A program made the translations under genes and the position numbers. A stretch of DNA of 64,000 nt from Acidaminobacter hydrogenoformans DSM 2784 (lineage in GTDB: Bacteria > Bacillota > Clostridia > Peptostreptococcales > Acidaminobacteraceae), in contig NZ_FMWL01000001.1 of the NCBI RefSeq assembly GCF_900103005.1, positions 310,001 through 374,000 on the forward strand, read 5' to 3'. Below the pieces are notes generated by a model, which saw only the letters and a program-made list of their open reading frames with translations, was not told where the DNA came from and did not search any database. This document shows, in pieces, positions 50,636 through 59,605 of the stretch. Positions within the stretch are counted from its first letter, which is position 1, and every line of letters starts with the position of its first letter.

Positions 50636-51887
50636 CACGGCTCACCTCCCGCGCCTCAGAAAGCTTGAAAATCTTCAGACCAGCGAGCGCCCAAATTCCG
50701 AAGTCCAGGGTCTTGGAGACTTCCAACGCATGCGTCACGGCCTCAGCCTCGAATACTAAGTTAAAGTCAAGGCTGTAGCAGAACACTCTAAAATTTCGTT
50801 TCACAAGGCCTCTCAGCGTTTCAAGCATTTCGGAGTTCAAGGGGCCGCAAACCAAAATCAGCTCTGCGCCATCCTGAAACCGACTGGATTCTCGTTTCAG
50901 AAACTCCGAAAATGACAAGGCCCCATCCGGAATGAAGGCCGTCAGCTTTTCCATAAAGCTGCTGAGATGACGATAGTTCCTGCCATGCGCTTCAGTTCGA
51001 CGCCTGTCATTGATGACCATTACTGTGTCACAAGCGTCTTTTAAGAGAGCAGTCAGAATTGAGGCCGCCATTTCAGCAATACCGTCCGCGAGAAGTGCCG
51101 CCTCCTTATTGGCGGCGGGCATCTGACTTTCATAGACCTTTTCGGTCTGCAGATAGCCGTCAACAAAAACATAGGTTTTGTTGCTGCTTGAACTGGCGTA
51201 TTCTTTGACCTGAATTTCTCCCATTTTTGCAGTCAAAGGCCAGTGAATCATACGCGCACTGTCACCCTCTAAATACTTCCTTACAGATTTTACAGAGGTT
51301 TTGTCTGTCTTATGCTGGTCTCTGGACCGACGGGCACCAAAAAGTTCAATCGCTTCAATCCTCTGCCTCTGATATGGGTAGACTCTTGGATAGACTGCTA
51401 CTTCAATGGGCTTCAGACGCGTCTTAGTCCATGTGAACACTTTCAGGGGATCACTGAGCTTCATGACAATTTCACCAGCGGTATAAAAGCCTCTGCGATC
51501 GCATTTGAGTTGGCGTTCGATCTGCTGAATTTCATAGGGCCGAAAGGCATAATGCCGGAAATCAAATGCTACTTCACCCAGTTCCTTTGAAATCACCGGC
51601 TTAACAGACAAGTGAAAGATAGGAAGAATTGAATTGTTCAAAATTCTATACTGGATTGTCAACGTATCCCCTGCAGTCAACACTGATGTGCTGATGTGAA
51701 ACGTCGATACGAGAAACACAATATTGAACCAAAGCACCAGCCCATCCATCAGGAGGACGCCAAGCACCAAGGCAGCAACGAGATAGAAAAACTTTGATCC
51801 CGTGATCAGCACTAAAAACAACGCGCCTGCAACGACTGCCAGAACCTTCACCATGGCACCAGGATTCACTTCTACCACTCGTGTCAT
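50619..51887 (-). CDS. DUF58 domain protein
   Basis: This 422-residue protein has two adjacent transmembrane helices near residues 14-58. The DUF58 signature follows: VYPRVYPYQRQ, then GDSARMIHWPLTAKMGEIQVKEYA, leading into a von Willebrand A-like region (KTYVFVDGYLQ). DUF58 proteins pair with MoxR ATPases in a chaperone-like system of unclear target. The ATG at 51887 overlaps the moxR stop (ATGA), and the 3' end overlaps the transglutaminase gene. Confidence 0.9.
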   Translation of the reverse strand: MTRVVEVNPGAMVKVLAVVAGALFLVLITGSKFFYLVAALVLGVLLMDGLVLWFNIVFLVSTFHISTSVLTAGDTLTIQYRILNNSILPIFHLSVKPVISKELGEVAFDFRHYAFRPYEIQQIERQLKCDRRGFYTAGEIVMKLSDPLKVFTWTKTRLKPIEVAVYPRVYPYQRQRIEAIELFGARRSRDQHKTDKTSVKSVRKYLEGDSARMIHWPLTAKMGEIQVKEYASSSSNKTYVFVDGYLQTEKVYESQMPAANKEAALLADGIAEMAASILTALLKDACDTVMVINDRRRTEAHGRNYRHLSSFMEKLTAFIPDGALSFSEFLKRESSRFQDGAELILVCGPLNSEMLETLRGLVKRNFRVFCYSLDFNLVFEAEAVTHALEVSKTLDFGIWALAGLKIFKLSEAREVSRDAPKR

Positions 51888-52927
51888 GACCTTTTCGCCA
51901 CCGGAACCATTTCGATCAGCTGACTTACAACTTCTTTTTCTGTGATCCCCCTATACATGGCATCTGACTTGATTACAAGACGGTGGGCCACAACCGGATA
52001 AACCACGCTGCGTATATCATCCGGTGTCACAAATGCTCTGTCTGAGATCAAAGCCATAAATTTTGCCATTCTGATCAGTGCTATGCCGGCCCTGGGGCTC
52101 AGCCCGTAATGGAGGTCATGATGATGCCTTGATGCGTCAAGCAATCTTTGTACATAGCTGTAAATAGTATCATTGACCTCTATAGCCGCAGCGGTTTCCC
52201 TGATTAAAAGCAGATCCTTCTTCGACAGGGGTTGGAATGAAGAACGTTCCCGGCGCAGTGTTTCTTTTTTTAAGATATCAATCTCCGTCTCTGCGTCTGG
52301 ATACCCAATGTCAATCCTGACCATAAATCGATCCAGTTGGGCTTCAGGCAGAGGAAAAGTTCCTTCAAACTCAACAGGATTCTGGGTTGCGATCACCATA
52401 AACGGTTTTTCAAGAGGATAAGCTTGTCCGTCCATGGTGACTTGCCTCTCTTCCATGGCCTCAAGCAAACTGGACTGAGTCTTGGGGGAGGAACGATTGA
52501 TTTCATCCGCCATAAGGATATTTGTAAAGACGGGTCCCCTTTTAAAGTTGAAAACGCCGGAATTAAGGTCAAACAAACTAATGCCCATGACATCTGAAGG
52601 CATTAAGTCCGGAGTAAATTGAATTCTCCTGAACTCAATCTCCATACATTGGGCAAGGGTTTTTGCGAGTGTTGTTTTTCCAACGCCTGGGACGTCTTCC
52701 ACGAGGACATGCCCGTCACTGAAGAAAGCGCCCAAGACCATCCTCAGAGTCTCTTCACGACCCATGAAAAGCTCGCTCATGGCTTTTTTAATTTCTATAA
52801 GCCTGTCTCTGCAATAGGCCCGCGTTTCTGAACTATTTGGCGCATCTGAATCAGAGGCTTTGAGATTCCCGGAATCCGGCACTGTGACCACGTTTGAAAT
52901 CACTCTCCTTCTGAAAAAACCCTGCAT
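51884..52927 (-). CDS. MoxR family AAA+ ATPase
   Basis: This 347-residue AAA+ ATPase has Walker A in HVLVEDVPGVGKTTLAKTLA, Walker B in NILMADEINRSSPKTQSSLLEAMEE, sensor 1 in ATQNPVEFEGTFPLPEAQLDRFM and sensor 2 in YGLSPRAGIALI. MoxR proteins act as chaperones for partners with von Willebrand A domains, here DUF58. The ATG at 52927 has no clear ribosome binding site. An AAGGAGAG lies inside the first codons, so a GTG at 52891 may be the real start. Confidence 0.92.
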   Translation of the reverse strand: MQGFFRRRVISNVVTVPDSGNLKASDSDAPNSSETRAYCRDRLIEIKKAMSELFMGREETLRMVLGAFFSDGHVLVEDVPGVGKTTLAKTLAQCMEIEFRRIQFTPDLMPSDVMGISLFDLNSGVFNFKRGPVFTNILMADEINRSSPKTQSSLLEAMEERQVTMDGQAYPLEKPFMVIATQNPVEFEGTFPLPEAQLDRFMVRIDIGYPDAETEIDILKKETLRRERSSFQPLSKKDLLLIRETAAAIEVNDTIYSYVQRLLDASRHHHDLHYGLSPRAGIALIRMAKFMALISDRAFVTPDDIRSVVYPVVAHRLVIKSDAMYRGITEKEVVSQLIEMVPVAKRS

Positions 52928-53002
52928 GAGGAATTTTGTTCATCAGCAGGGTCAGTTGGACGTTCTATAAGATCCAGAAGCTTAGACTTCAATCAGTCTT
53001 AA

Positions 53003-53446
53003 TCAGTCTTCAATGACTTCAATCTTGACTTTGGCATGGACGCCTTGCATGAGTTTGACCTCTGCCTGTGTCGTTCCAGCTGACTTGATTGTCGCAAGCT
53101 CAATCTTTTTCTTGTCTATCTTTATACCATGGTTCTTTTCGATTGCTTCCGCTACATCTTTTGTCGTAATGGAGCCAAAGAGCTTCCCGCCCTCTCCAAT
53201 CTTGACGGCGAACTTCAGGCTGATGGCTTCGAGCTGCTGGGCCAAGGCTTTTGCTTCTTCAACCTCTTTTTCCTTTCGCTTGTCAGCCGCCGCCTTTTGA
53301 TGCTCAAGCTCGCGGACACTTGAGTCCGTTGCCGGCTTCGCAAGACCTCTTGGAAAAAGGTAGTTTCGGGCGTGACCGTCACTGGCTTCAATGACCTGCC
53401 CTTTTTTACCAGTGCCTTTAATATCTTTCAACAATATAACTTTCAA
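53003..53446 (-). CDS. rplI: 50S ribosomal protein L9
   Basis: L9 is a two-domain ribosomal protein, 147 residues here. It starts MKVILLKDIKGTGKKGQVIEASDGHARNYLFPRGLA, then has a long helix (LEHQKAAADKRKEKEVEEAKALAQQLE) and a C-terminal RNA-binding domain. The start codon is TTG at 53446, in a TTGA overlap with the gdpP stop. Confidence 0.97.
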   Translation of the reverse strand: MKVILLKDIKGTGKKGQVIEASDGHARNYLFPRGLAKPATDSSVRELEHQKAAADKRKEKEVEEAKALAQQLEAISLKFAVKIGEGGKLFGSITTKDVAEAIEKNHGIKIDKKKIELATIKSAGTTQAEVKLMQGVHAKVKIEVIED

Positions 53447-55434
53447 GACTTTTCACCTTCCTCAAAATATTCATTAATAGCTTTAAGCAGTTGATCCCTT
53501 GCTTCATCAAGTGTACTGCCCGACAACTGAGCGCCGGCAACCGTCATATGTCCACCACCGCCAATTTTCTCCAGAATCAATTGCACATTCACGTCACCCA
53601 GCGACCTGCCGCTGATAAATATCAACCCTTCCTTGTCAATGGAGATCACAAAGGAGGTGGAAATCCCGCGGATATCCAGGAGCTCATCCGCGGCCTGAGC
53701 GGCGATCAGCTGAGCGTTGGGGATATCCTCCATGCAAAATGAAATCGCGATCCCGTGGTCGTAGATTTTCGCGCTGCTGACTATACTCGACTTCGCTATA
53801 AACGTCTCCAGGTCGTCCTGGAAAAGCTGACGCACCACTGTGGTGTCCGCGCCAAACCGTCTCAGCAGCGAAGCGGCTTCAAAGGTCCTCACGCCCGTTT
53901 TAAACGTGAAGTTCTTAGTATCTACAGCAATCCCTGCCATCAAGGCTTCTGCTTCAATTTTTTCTACGGTAACTTTATTGTCCATATACTGAAGGATCTC
54001 TGTGACTAATTCACTCGTCGAGGACGCATACGGCTCGTGGTATTTTAATGCCGTATTCTCAACAAATTCAGTGCCCCGCCGATGGTGATCGATCAAGACA
54101 ACCTGCGGAATTTTCTCAAGGAGCTCAGGACACTCCGTATAATTAGGACGGTGCGTATCCACAATCACCAGAAGGGTGTCCTTCTGAACCAATCCCAAGG
54201 CTTGCTCTCCTGTGACAAAATGATACACAGGATTAGCCGAAAACATTTGGTGGACATTTTTTATAGCTTCATTGACACCCGTCAGAACAATGTGGGCATC
54301 CTTGCCGCGATTTATGACCGCCCTGTAAATTCCAATGGCCGACCCATAGCAGTCCATATCCGGATACTTGTGCCCCATGATGATGACATTCGAAGCTTCA
54401 TCAATCAGCGGCCTAAGGCCATGGGCAATAATACGCGCCTTAACTCTGTTTCTTTTTTCAACAGCTTTTGCCTTGCCGCCGTAAAACTCAAAATTACCTT
54501 TTTTCCTCACAACTGCCTGATCGCCGCCTCTGCCCAAGGCCAGCTCAAGCGCGCTGAAAGCGTACTCTTCCGCCTGATTGAGGTTTCGCCCGTTCACGCC
54601 TACACCAATACTCAAGGTCATAGGAAACTTATTGCCCACTTCAACTTCGCGGACATCATCCAAAATGGAAAACCGTTTGGCCTCCAGATTTTCCAAGTAT
54701 CGTTCTTCAAAGAGCACCAGATATTTATCTGTCTGATATTTTTTGATCAATGCGTTCATACGTGAAGCCCACAAATTGACTTTCTGATCTATTTCCGATG
54801 TTAGGAACGGACGTTTGTCTTCCTTGGTCTCACTCATGACGTCATCATAATTATCCACCTGAATCAAGGCAACCACAGGCCGTTCATCTTCATACTGGTC
54901 CTTGAGCACCCTGAACGGCGTCGCGTCAATCCAGTAGAGCATGACGATCACTCTTGACGCGTCCTTCTCATCTGTCTTTACGACATTGGCATACACCCTG
55001 TAATAACGCTCCCCCACTTTGACCTCTGGTGTCTCAGTTTTATTGAGGATTTCATCAAGGTCCAGGCTTGGAACAACACCCTCAAGCTCAGTGCCAATAA
55101 GCTCGCGTTCTTCGATTATTTCGCTGAACTTGGAATTGTACCAGGTAATCCTGCCGTCAAAATCAACCAGGGTCAATGGTATGGGAAGATTAAGGATGGC
55201 GTAGCGCGCAGCCGAATCTATATCGCTGGACAATTCCTCGATATACTTTTGCCAGCGCTTGTTTCTCTGACGGCTTGCACGCCAGGCGTAGACGTTTAAA
55301 TAGATGAGCAGCAGAACACCTATAGCACCCAAATAAAAATTATAGTACATGAGGATCAGGACTAGTACGCCTATAATGCCAAGATAGATTTTCGCATCTG
55401 GTTTAAAGAGCTTGAGAAATTTTGAATTTCCCAT
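53443..55434 (-). CDS. gdpP: cyclic-di-AMP phosphodiesterase GdpP
   Basis: GdpP is a membrane enzyme that hydrolyses c-di-AMP and so affects osmotic balance and wall stress. It has 663 residues: two N-terminal transmembrane helices (about 15-55), a PAS domain with NLPIPLTLVDFDGRITWYNSKFSEI, a degenerate GGDEF domain, then DHH and DHHA1 domains. The metal motifs are VIIMGHKYPDMDCYGSAIG, VIVDTHRP and VVLIDHHRRG; GGGGHMTVAGAQL is the DHHA1 end. The ATG at 55434 follows GAGGTGATG. It is followed by rplI, as in Bacillus. Confidence 0.96.
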   Translation of the reverse strand: MGNSKFLKLFKPDAKIYLGIIGVLVLILMYYNFYLGAIGVLLLIYLNVYAWRASRQRNKRWQKYIEELSSDIDSAARYAILNLPIPLTLVDFDGRITWYNSKFSEIIEERELIGTELEGVVPSLDLDEILNKTETPEVKVGERYYRVYANVVKTDEKDASRVIVMLYWIDATPFRVLKDQYEDERPVVALIQVDNYDDVMSETKEDKRPFLTSEIDQKVNLWASRMNALIKKYQTDKYLVLFEERYLENLEAKRFSILDDVREVEVGNKFPMTLSIGVGVNGRNLNQAEEYAFSALELALGRGGDQAVVRKKGNFEFYGGKAKAVEKRNRVKARIIAHGLRPLIDEASNVIIMGHKYPDMDCYGSAIGIYRAVINRGKDAHIVLTGVNEAIKNVHQMFSANPVYHFVTGEQALGLVQKDTLLVIVDTHRPNYTECPELLEKIPQVVLIDHHRRGTEFVENTALKYHEPYASSTSELVTEILQYMDNKVTVEKIEAEALMAGIAVDTKNFTFKTGVRTFEAASLLRRFGADTTVVRQLFQDDLETFIAKSSIVSSAKIYDHGIAISFCMEDIPNAQLIAAQAADELLDIRGISTSFVISIDKEGLIFISGRSLGDVNVQLILEKIGGGGHMTVAGAQLSGSTLDEARDQLLKAINEYFEEGEKS

Positions 55435-55438
55435 TTCA

Positions 55439-56401
55439 TCACCTCATCATTGAACGGCTTTCATACCGTTTTCGAAAATTCAACATGACATCCGACATCC
55501 CGAGGAGCGCCAGATAGATTGTCCCGCCAGTAAACGCCAACATAACCACTAAAAGCCACTTAAGAAGTTTTTGTCCAGGAATGTGCTTGAAGAAATAAAC
55601 AATCACGGCGACGCCCTGAAGGACAAAGGCCATGGAGAATACCATATAGATATTAGCCAGCAACGCTTCAGACTGTATCAGTCCAAAATAACCCGCCAAA
55701 TAGCTCAAAACAATCATGATCAGCATCCCGAAAAACACACTGCCCGGCAGTCGAAACTCGCGAAAGGGCTTCATGTCCGGCAAAGCGACACCCATACGCT
55801 TCAGAATCACTCTGAACAGCATGTAATTTGCCGCAGCGCTTGCCAACGCACTCATGACAATTGCAGACGGGATCAACAGCTTCATGTTTCTCGTATAATT
55901 TTCAAGCATCTGCGTACTTTCAGCCGTAGCTTGGGCATCCGCATTCATGCTGTCCTGCATGGCTTCCATTGTGACTTTCATTTCTTCTATCATCATGTCC
56001 ATCTGCAAATTCAAGTCAACACCTGTAATTGGAAGAACGACATAATAAGATAAGTAAAGGGAGAACAGGGTCGCCAGAGTCGTCACGACTATAGCCGGCC
56101 AAGCCTTCAGCTTCTTTTGGACGACGACGCCCAGAAAAATGCCGTTGACACCACTTGATATGAGTGTAATCAAGGCCGAGATTGGATTTGTGGCCATAGC
56201 CACAATTATGGAGGCAATAAAGGCACCCGCGACACCATAGGATATGCCGCTTCGCAGAGTAATAATCGCGAATGGGATTGCTGTAAAAATTAGAAATATA
56301 TTAAGAAATGGGACATAGTATCCCATAATTGTCGCAATGGCACCAATTGCGGCGACAATGGCCGTTTCTGTCATGGATCTGGTTCTGGATCTTGGAATCA
56401 A
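55439..56401 (-). CDS. yybS: YybS family membrane protein (DUF2232)
   Basis: This 320-residue polytopic membrane protein has about eight hydrophobic helices. It matches YybS/DUF2232, encoded before gdpP and rplI in many Bacillota. It resembles the S components of ECF transporters in its opening helices (MTETAIVAAIGAIATIMGYYVP), but no substrate is known. The start is TTG at 56401, after GAGGAG. The gene has its own promoter behind the rpsR terminator. Confidence 0.88.
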   Translation of the reverse strand: MIPRSRTRSMTETAIVAAIGAIATIMGYYVPFLNIFLIFTAIPFAIITLRSGISYGVAGAFIASIIVAMATNPISALITLISSGVNGIFLGVVVQKKLKAWPAIVVTTLATLFSLYLSYYVVLPITGVDLNLQMDMMIEEMKVTMEAMQDSMNADAQATAESTQMLENYTRNMKLLIPSAIVMSALASAAANYMLFRVILKRMGVALPDMKPFREFRLPGSVFFGMLIMIVLSYLAGYFGLIQSEALLANIYMVFSMAFVLQGVAVIVYFFKHIPGQKLLKWLLVVMLAFTGGTIYLALLGMSDVMLNFRKRYESRSMMR

Positions 56402-56442
56402 CTGCTCAGCTCCTCAAGTTGCTTCTTAAAATGCTATCTTAT

Positions 56443-56470
56443 ATTATACAATATCCCGCAGTGATTGCAA
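56443..56470 (-). promoter_or_regulatory. promoter of the yybS-gdpP-rplI operon
   Basis: TTGCAA (56465-56470) and TATAAT (56443-56448) are separated by 16 bases on the minus strand. Confidence 0.65.
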
Positions 56471-56540
56471 ATCTCACATAAAGGTTCAAAAGCGCTGTGC
56501 TGCGAAAGTATATCCTTCTTTAAAGTATACCATTCTTAAT

Positions 56541-56602
56541 GGATTGAAATAAAAAAAAAAGAAGCTGCACCGGTCCACACAGGCAGTCCGGCAACAACTT
56601 CT
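56541..56602 (-). terminator. terminator after rpsR
   Basis: AGAAGTTGTTGCCGG and CCGGTGCAGCTTCT (minus strand; arms at 56588-56602 and 56560-56573) form a stem with wobble pairs. A run of eleven T follows. It separates the rpsF-ssb-rpsR transcript from yybS. Confidence 0.85.
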
Positions 56603-56615
56603 TACAATTCTGATT

Positions 56616-56843
56616 CTATTCGTTGACGAACGGAAGCAGCGCAACGATTCTTGAGCGTTTAACCGCAACTGTGAGCGCACGCTGATGCTTTGCGCAGTTA
56701 CCGGTAACACGTCTAGGAAGAATCTTTCCACGGTCCGTCAGATAGCGTTGAAGTTTTCTGGTATCTTTATAGTCAATACCCGTAGCTTTTTCTTGGCAGA
56801 AGCTGCAGCCTTTGCGCTTCTTTCTTCTTTTCATAATAGCCAT
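56616..56843 (-). CDS. rpsR: 30S ribosomal protein S18
   Basis: S18 has 75 residues here. The N-terminal [22 protein letters not shown] has a CxxC of the zinc-binding (C+) type, and [37 protein letters not shown] is canonical. The ATG at 56843 follows AAAGGAGG. It ends the rpsF operon. Confidence 0.98.
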   Translation of the reverse strand: MAIMKRRKKRKGCSFCQEKATGIDYKDTRKLQRYLTDRGKILPRRVTGNCAKHQRALTVAVKRSRIVALLPFVNE

Positions 56844-56869
56844 CTTTATTTCCCTCCTTTAACCAAATT

Positions 56870-57316
56870 CTAGAATGGCACCTCGTCGTCGTCCAAATCT
56901 GCAGAAGCATTTGAGAAATCGCCCGGATCATATTCCATGGATGGATCACTGTAGGATCCACTGCGTCCGGGTGAATCAGATCTTTCGAGGAACTCCACAT
57001 GGTTAGCCGTGACCTCCGTTGTATAACGGGTTTCTCCGGTATTAGTCTTGAATGAGCCCGTAGTAATGGCCCCTTCGACCGCGACCATTCTGCCTTTGGC
57101 CAAGTATTGCGCAGAAGTCTCAGCCTGGCGGCCCCAGACATTGACGCGAATAAAATCCGCGGTTGGGATGCCTTTTTGCTGATACTCCGCTTTCTTGTCC
57201 CTGCTCAGATTTCGGTCTACTGCAATTGTGAAGTTGGCAACCGCCCTTCCTGTGCTGGCAATGTGACGCAGCTCAGGGTCTCTGACGAGGCGGCCGATCA
57301 AAACGACATGATTCAT
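56870..57316 (-). CDS. ssb: single-stranded DNA-binding protein
   Basis: SSB coats single-stranded DNA at the replication fork. The 148-residue protein has an OB fold beginning MNHVVLIGRLVRDPELRHIASTGRAVANFTIAVDRN. The low-complexity linker is short. The acidic C-terminal tip is DDDEVPF, which recruits partner proteins. The ATG at 57316 follows AGGAG. Confidence 0.97.
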   Translation of the reverse strand: MNHVVLIGRLVRDPELRHIASTGRAVANFTIAVDRNLSRDKKAEYQQKGIPTADFIRVNVWGRQAETSAQYLAKGRMVAVEGAITTGSFKTNTGETRYTTEVTANHVEFLERSDSPGRSGSYSDPSMEYDPGDFSNASADLDDDEVPF

Positions 57317-57340
57317 GATTTCACTCCTCTGCCTTTGTGA

Positions 57341-57628
57341 CTACTTGTCGTCAAGGTTGACGATCATGTAACGGATAACGTCGTCAGCGATACGGTAGTT
57401 TCGCTCAAGCTCCATTGGCAGCGTAGGAGCCGCTTTGAAGTTGACCAAAACATAATAGCCGTCGCGGAATTTTTCGATTTCGTAAGCAAGCTTGCGATTG
57501 CCCCACTCCTCGATTTTCTCGACTTCGCCATCCGCGGAGATGATAGAAGTGAACTTATTGATCAGTTCTTTTCTCACTTCCTCTTCCAGAGTCGGCTTAA
57601 GGATAAAGATAGTTTCGTAGTTTCTCAT
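57341..57628 (-). CDS. rpsF: 30S ribosomal protein S6
   Basis: S6 has 95 residues here, with RNYETIFILKPTLEEE, EKIEEWGNRKLAYEIEKFRDGYYVLVNFKA and ELERNYRIADDVIRYMIV, all canonical. It pairs with S18 on the ribosome. The ATG at 57628 follows GGGAGGTG. It is the first gene of the rpsF-ssb-rpsR operon. Confidence 0.98.
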   Translation of the reverse strand: MRNYETIFILKPTLEEEVRKELINKFTSIISADGEVEKIEEWGNRKLAYEIEKFRDGYYVLVNFKAAPTLPMELERNYRIADDVIRYMIVNLDDK

Positions 57629-57714
57629 TGATTTTGCACCTCCCTATGGTCTGTTTGGTCCGGCCTTTATGGCCGAACAGAGAGTACAGGGAGCCACTTG
57701 GCTCCCGTCATACC
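57629..57714 (-). promoter_or_regulatory. structured rpsF leader, possible S6:S18 autoregulatory element
   Basis: The leader folds into two hairpins: GGGAGCC/GGCTCCC and TTCGGCC/GGCCGGA. Many bacterial rpsF leaders bind the S6:S18 complex to repress the operon. The position and length fit, but the diagnostic bulge has not been confirmed by eye. Confidence 0.4.
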
Positions 57715-57719
57715 TGGGT

Positions 57720-57748
57720 ATTATATCACGTTAAAAACTGCCATGCAA
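57720..57748 (-). promoter_or_regulatory. promoter of the rpsF-ssb-rpsR operon
   Basis: TTGCAT (57743-57748) and TATAAT (57720-57725) are separated by 17 bases on the minus strand. Confidence 0.75.
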
Positions 57749-57787
57749 GGAAAACATCTTTACTGCTTCAAATACCTTTACAGCGCT

Positions 57788-58984
57788 CTATTTCTTAAGC
57801 GCATTCACAGCTTCATGCAAGACCTCGCCAAGTCGCTTGATGCCTTCAACAATAAGATCTTCCGGCATATTGGAATAATTGATGCGCATTGTGTTTTCCT
57901 GGCCGCCATTCGGGAAGAAGGATCCCCCTGGGACAAATGCGACATTCTTTTCGATCGCTTTAAGCATCAGGTCCCTTGCATTAAGCTCTGGCGGCAAAAC
58001 AGCCCAGGTAAAAAGGCCTCCGTTTGGATAAGTGTAAGTGACCTCTTCAGGAAAATATTGTTTCATTGTATCCAACATCAATGTTCTGCGCTGCCTGTAA
58101 ACCTCTTTGATTTTTTCAACATGGGCATCCAAATCGTAAAGCTCCATAAACATATCGAGCTCACGCTGAGTCATGGAATTGCTCTGAAGATCAGCCCCCT
58201 GTTTGACCGTTATGAATTTGTTGAGGATGCCCTCTTCAGCGCACACCCAACCTACACGCAGTCCAGGACAGAAGGTCTTTGAAAAAGTTCCGAGAAAAAT
58301 GACCCTTCCATCCGTATCCAGGGATTTGATTGAAGGCAGCATTTCACCCTCAAATCTTAGTTCTCCATACGGGTTGTCTTCGACGACAGGCAGATCATAC
58401 TTTCTGGCAGCTTCCAAAAGCCGCTTTCGCCTTTCCAGGCTCCAAGTCCGACCTGTTGGATTTTGAAAGTCTGGAATCACATAAATCATTTTGACGTTGT
58501 CATGACTTGCGAGCTTGTTCTCAAGATCTTCTATAAGCATGCCATCCTCGTCCGTTTCGACCTCAATGAATTGGCACTGATAGGCTTTGAACGCGTTGAT
58601 TGCGCCGAGATAGCTCGGGCTTTCACAAACGACGTAATCCCCGGGATTCAAAAATACTTTGCCTGCAAAATCAAGTCCCTGTTGAGAACCCGTTGTAATC
58701 AGGATGTCGTTTCCCTTAGCGGTAACCCCCACTTTGCCCATGCGCGCAGCAATTTTATCCCTGAGCGGCGCAAAGCCTTCGGTGGGACTATACTGCAGCG
58801 CCTGTCTGCCCGCTTCTTCCAGGACTTTGACGGCTACGACCTTCATCTCTTCAATGGGAAAAAGCTCAGGCGCGGGCAACCCACCCGCAAATGAAATGAT
58901 TTCCGGTCTGACAGTCAACTTAAGTAGTTCTCTGATCTCAGAAGCTTTAATACCTTCCATTCTGTCCGCGAACTTGATAGCCAT
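57788..58984 (-). CDS. PLP-dependent aminotransferase (2-aminoadipate/LysN-like)
   Basis: This 398-residue fold-type I aminotransferase has the opening MAIKFADRMEGIKASEIRELLKL and ISFAGGLPAPELFP, typical of the LysN/2-aminoadipate group. The PLP lysine is in FLGTFSKTFCPGLRVGW. PDFQNPTGRTWS and VEDNPYGELRF supply the cofactor Asn and Asp. MRINYSN near the end holds the substrate Arg. The ATG at 58984 follows GGAGGT. The amino donor range is broad in this group, so the pathway is not fixed. Confidence 0.9.
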   Translation of the reverse strand: MAIKFADRMEGIKASEIRELLKLTVRPEIISFAGGLPAPELFPIEEMKVVAVKVLEEAGRQALQYSPTEGFAPLRDKIAARMGKVGVTAKGNDILITTGSQQGLDFAGKVFLNPGDYVVCESPSYLGAINAFKAYQCQFIEVETDEDGMLIEDLENKLASHDNVKMIYVIPDFQNPTGRTWSLERRKRLLEAARKYDLPVVEDNPYGELRFEGEMLPSIKSLDTDGRVIFLGTFSKTFCPGLRVGWVCAEEGILNKFITVKQGADLQSNSMTQRELDMFMELYDLDAHVEKIKEVYRQRRTLMLDTMKQYFPEEVTYTYPNGGLFTWAVLPPELNARDLMLKAIEKNVAFVPGGSFFPNGGQENTMRINYSNMPEDLIVEGIKRLGEVLHEAVNALKK

Positions 58985-59028
58985 AAAATCGACCTCCATT
59001 TTGTTCAAAAAGTAAAATCCCTCACCTC

Positions 59029-59034
59029 ATTATA
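59029..59034 (-). promoter_or_regulatory. candidate -10 box of the aminotransferase gene
   Basis: TATAAT on the minus strand lies 45 bases before the start. The -35 region is unconvincing. Confidence 0.4.
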
Positions 59035-59101
59035 TCATCTCTCTCAGGTTTGGGATTAAGAATTTACAATTTTTGAAGTTCGATTCAAATATTTTGGCAA
59101 T

Positions 59102-59320
59102 CTATTTTTTAATATCTTCTGGTTTGAGCAGAGTGCCCTGTCTCTCGATTTTCCTTATTCTCTTTTCCAGATTGGCTCGGGAAATCCATATTTGTTTTTC
59201 GCATTTTATACACTTGATTCTGAAGTCCATCCCTATTCTCAGGACCTCAAAGCGATTGTTGCCGCAAGGATGCGGCTTTTTTGTATCAATAATATCCCCT
59301 ATCTGGATTTCAAGCGGCAT
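59102..59320 (-). CDS. DUF951 domain protein
   Basis: This 72-residue protein matches DUF951, a small conserved Bacillota protein usually encoded near the replication origin. IGDIIDTKKPHPCGNNRFEVLRIGMDFRIKCIKCEKQIWISR has Cys residues in a CG and CxxC arrangement that may bind zinc. The function is unknown. The ATG at 59320 follows GGAGGG and comes one base after the DUF3343 stop. Confidence 0.9.
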   Translation of the reverse strand: MPLEIQIGDIIDTKKPHPCGNNRFEVLRIGMDFRIKCIKCEKQIWISRANLEKRIRKIERQGTLLKPEDIKK

Positions 59321-59321
59321 C

Positions 59322-59597
59322 TCAGTCCCTCCATTCAATGACGACAGATCTTTGTGCGATGTCAGTTCGATCAATTCTGAACAGCTTCATGCCCTCTTTG
59401 GATATGCCTTCCAAGGCTTCAAGGACCGTCTCCAGATTTTCATCCTTGATTCGGATTGATAGCCCACAGCTTGTGGAAATTTCCCGGGGCGTCGGCACCA
59501 TTGTGATAGGTGCGCCTGAAGCCACCAATTTTTTTTCCGTACTGATCGCATAATGCGTAGAATCGAATGCAATGACATAAAACTTTTTTTCCAGCAT
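59322..59597 (-). CDS. DUF3343 domain protein
   Basis: This 91-residue protein matches DUF3343 (KFYVIAFDSTHYAISTEKKLVASGAPITMVPTPREISTSCGLSIRI). A single conserved Cys lies in ISTSCGLS. The family often occurs beside YedF and selenium-related genes and may carry sulfur or selenium; that is inferred. The ATG at 59597 follows AGGAGC. It sits directly between yedF and the DUF951 gene. Confidence 0.9.
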   Translation of the reverse strand: MLEKKFYVIAFDSTHYAISTEKKLVASGAPITMVPTPREISTSCGLSIRIKDENLETVLEALEGISKEGMKLFRIDRTDIAQRSVVIEWRD

Positions 59598-59605
59598 GAG
59601 CGCTC

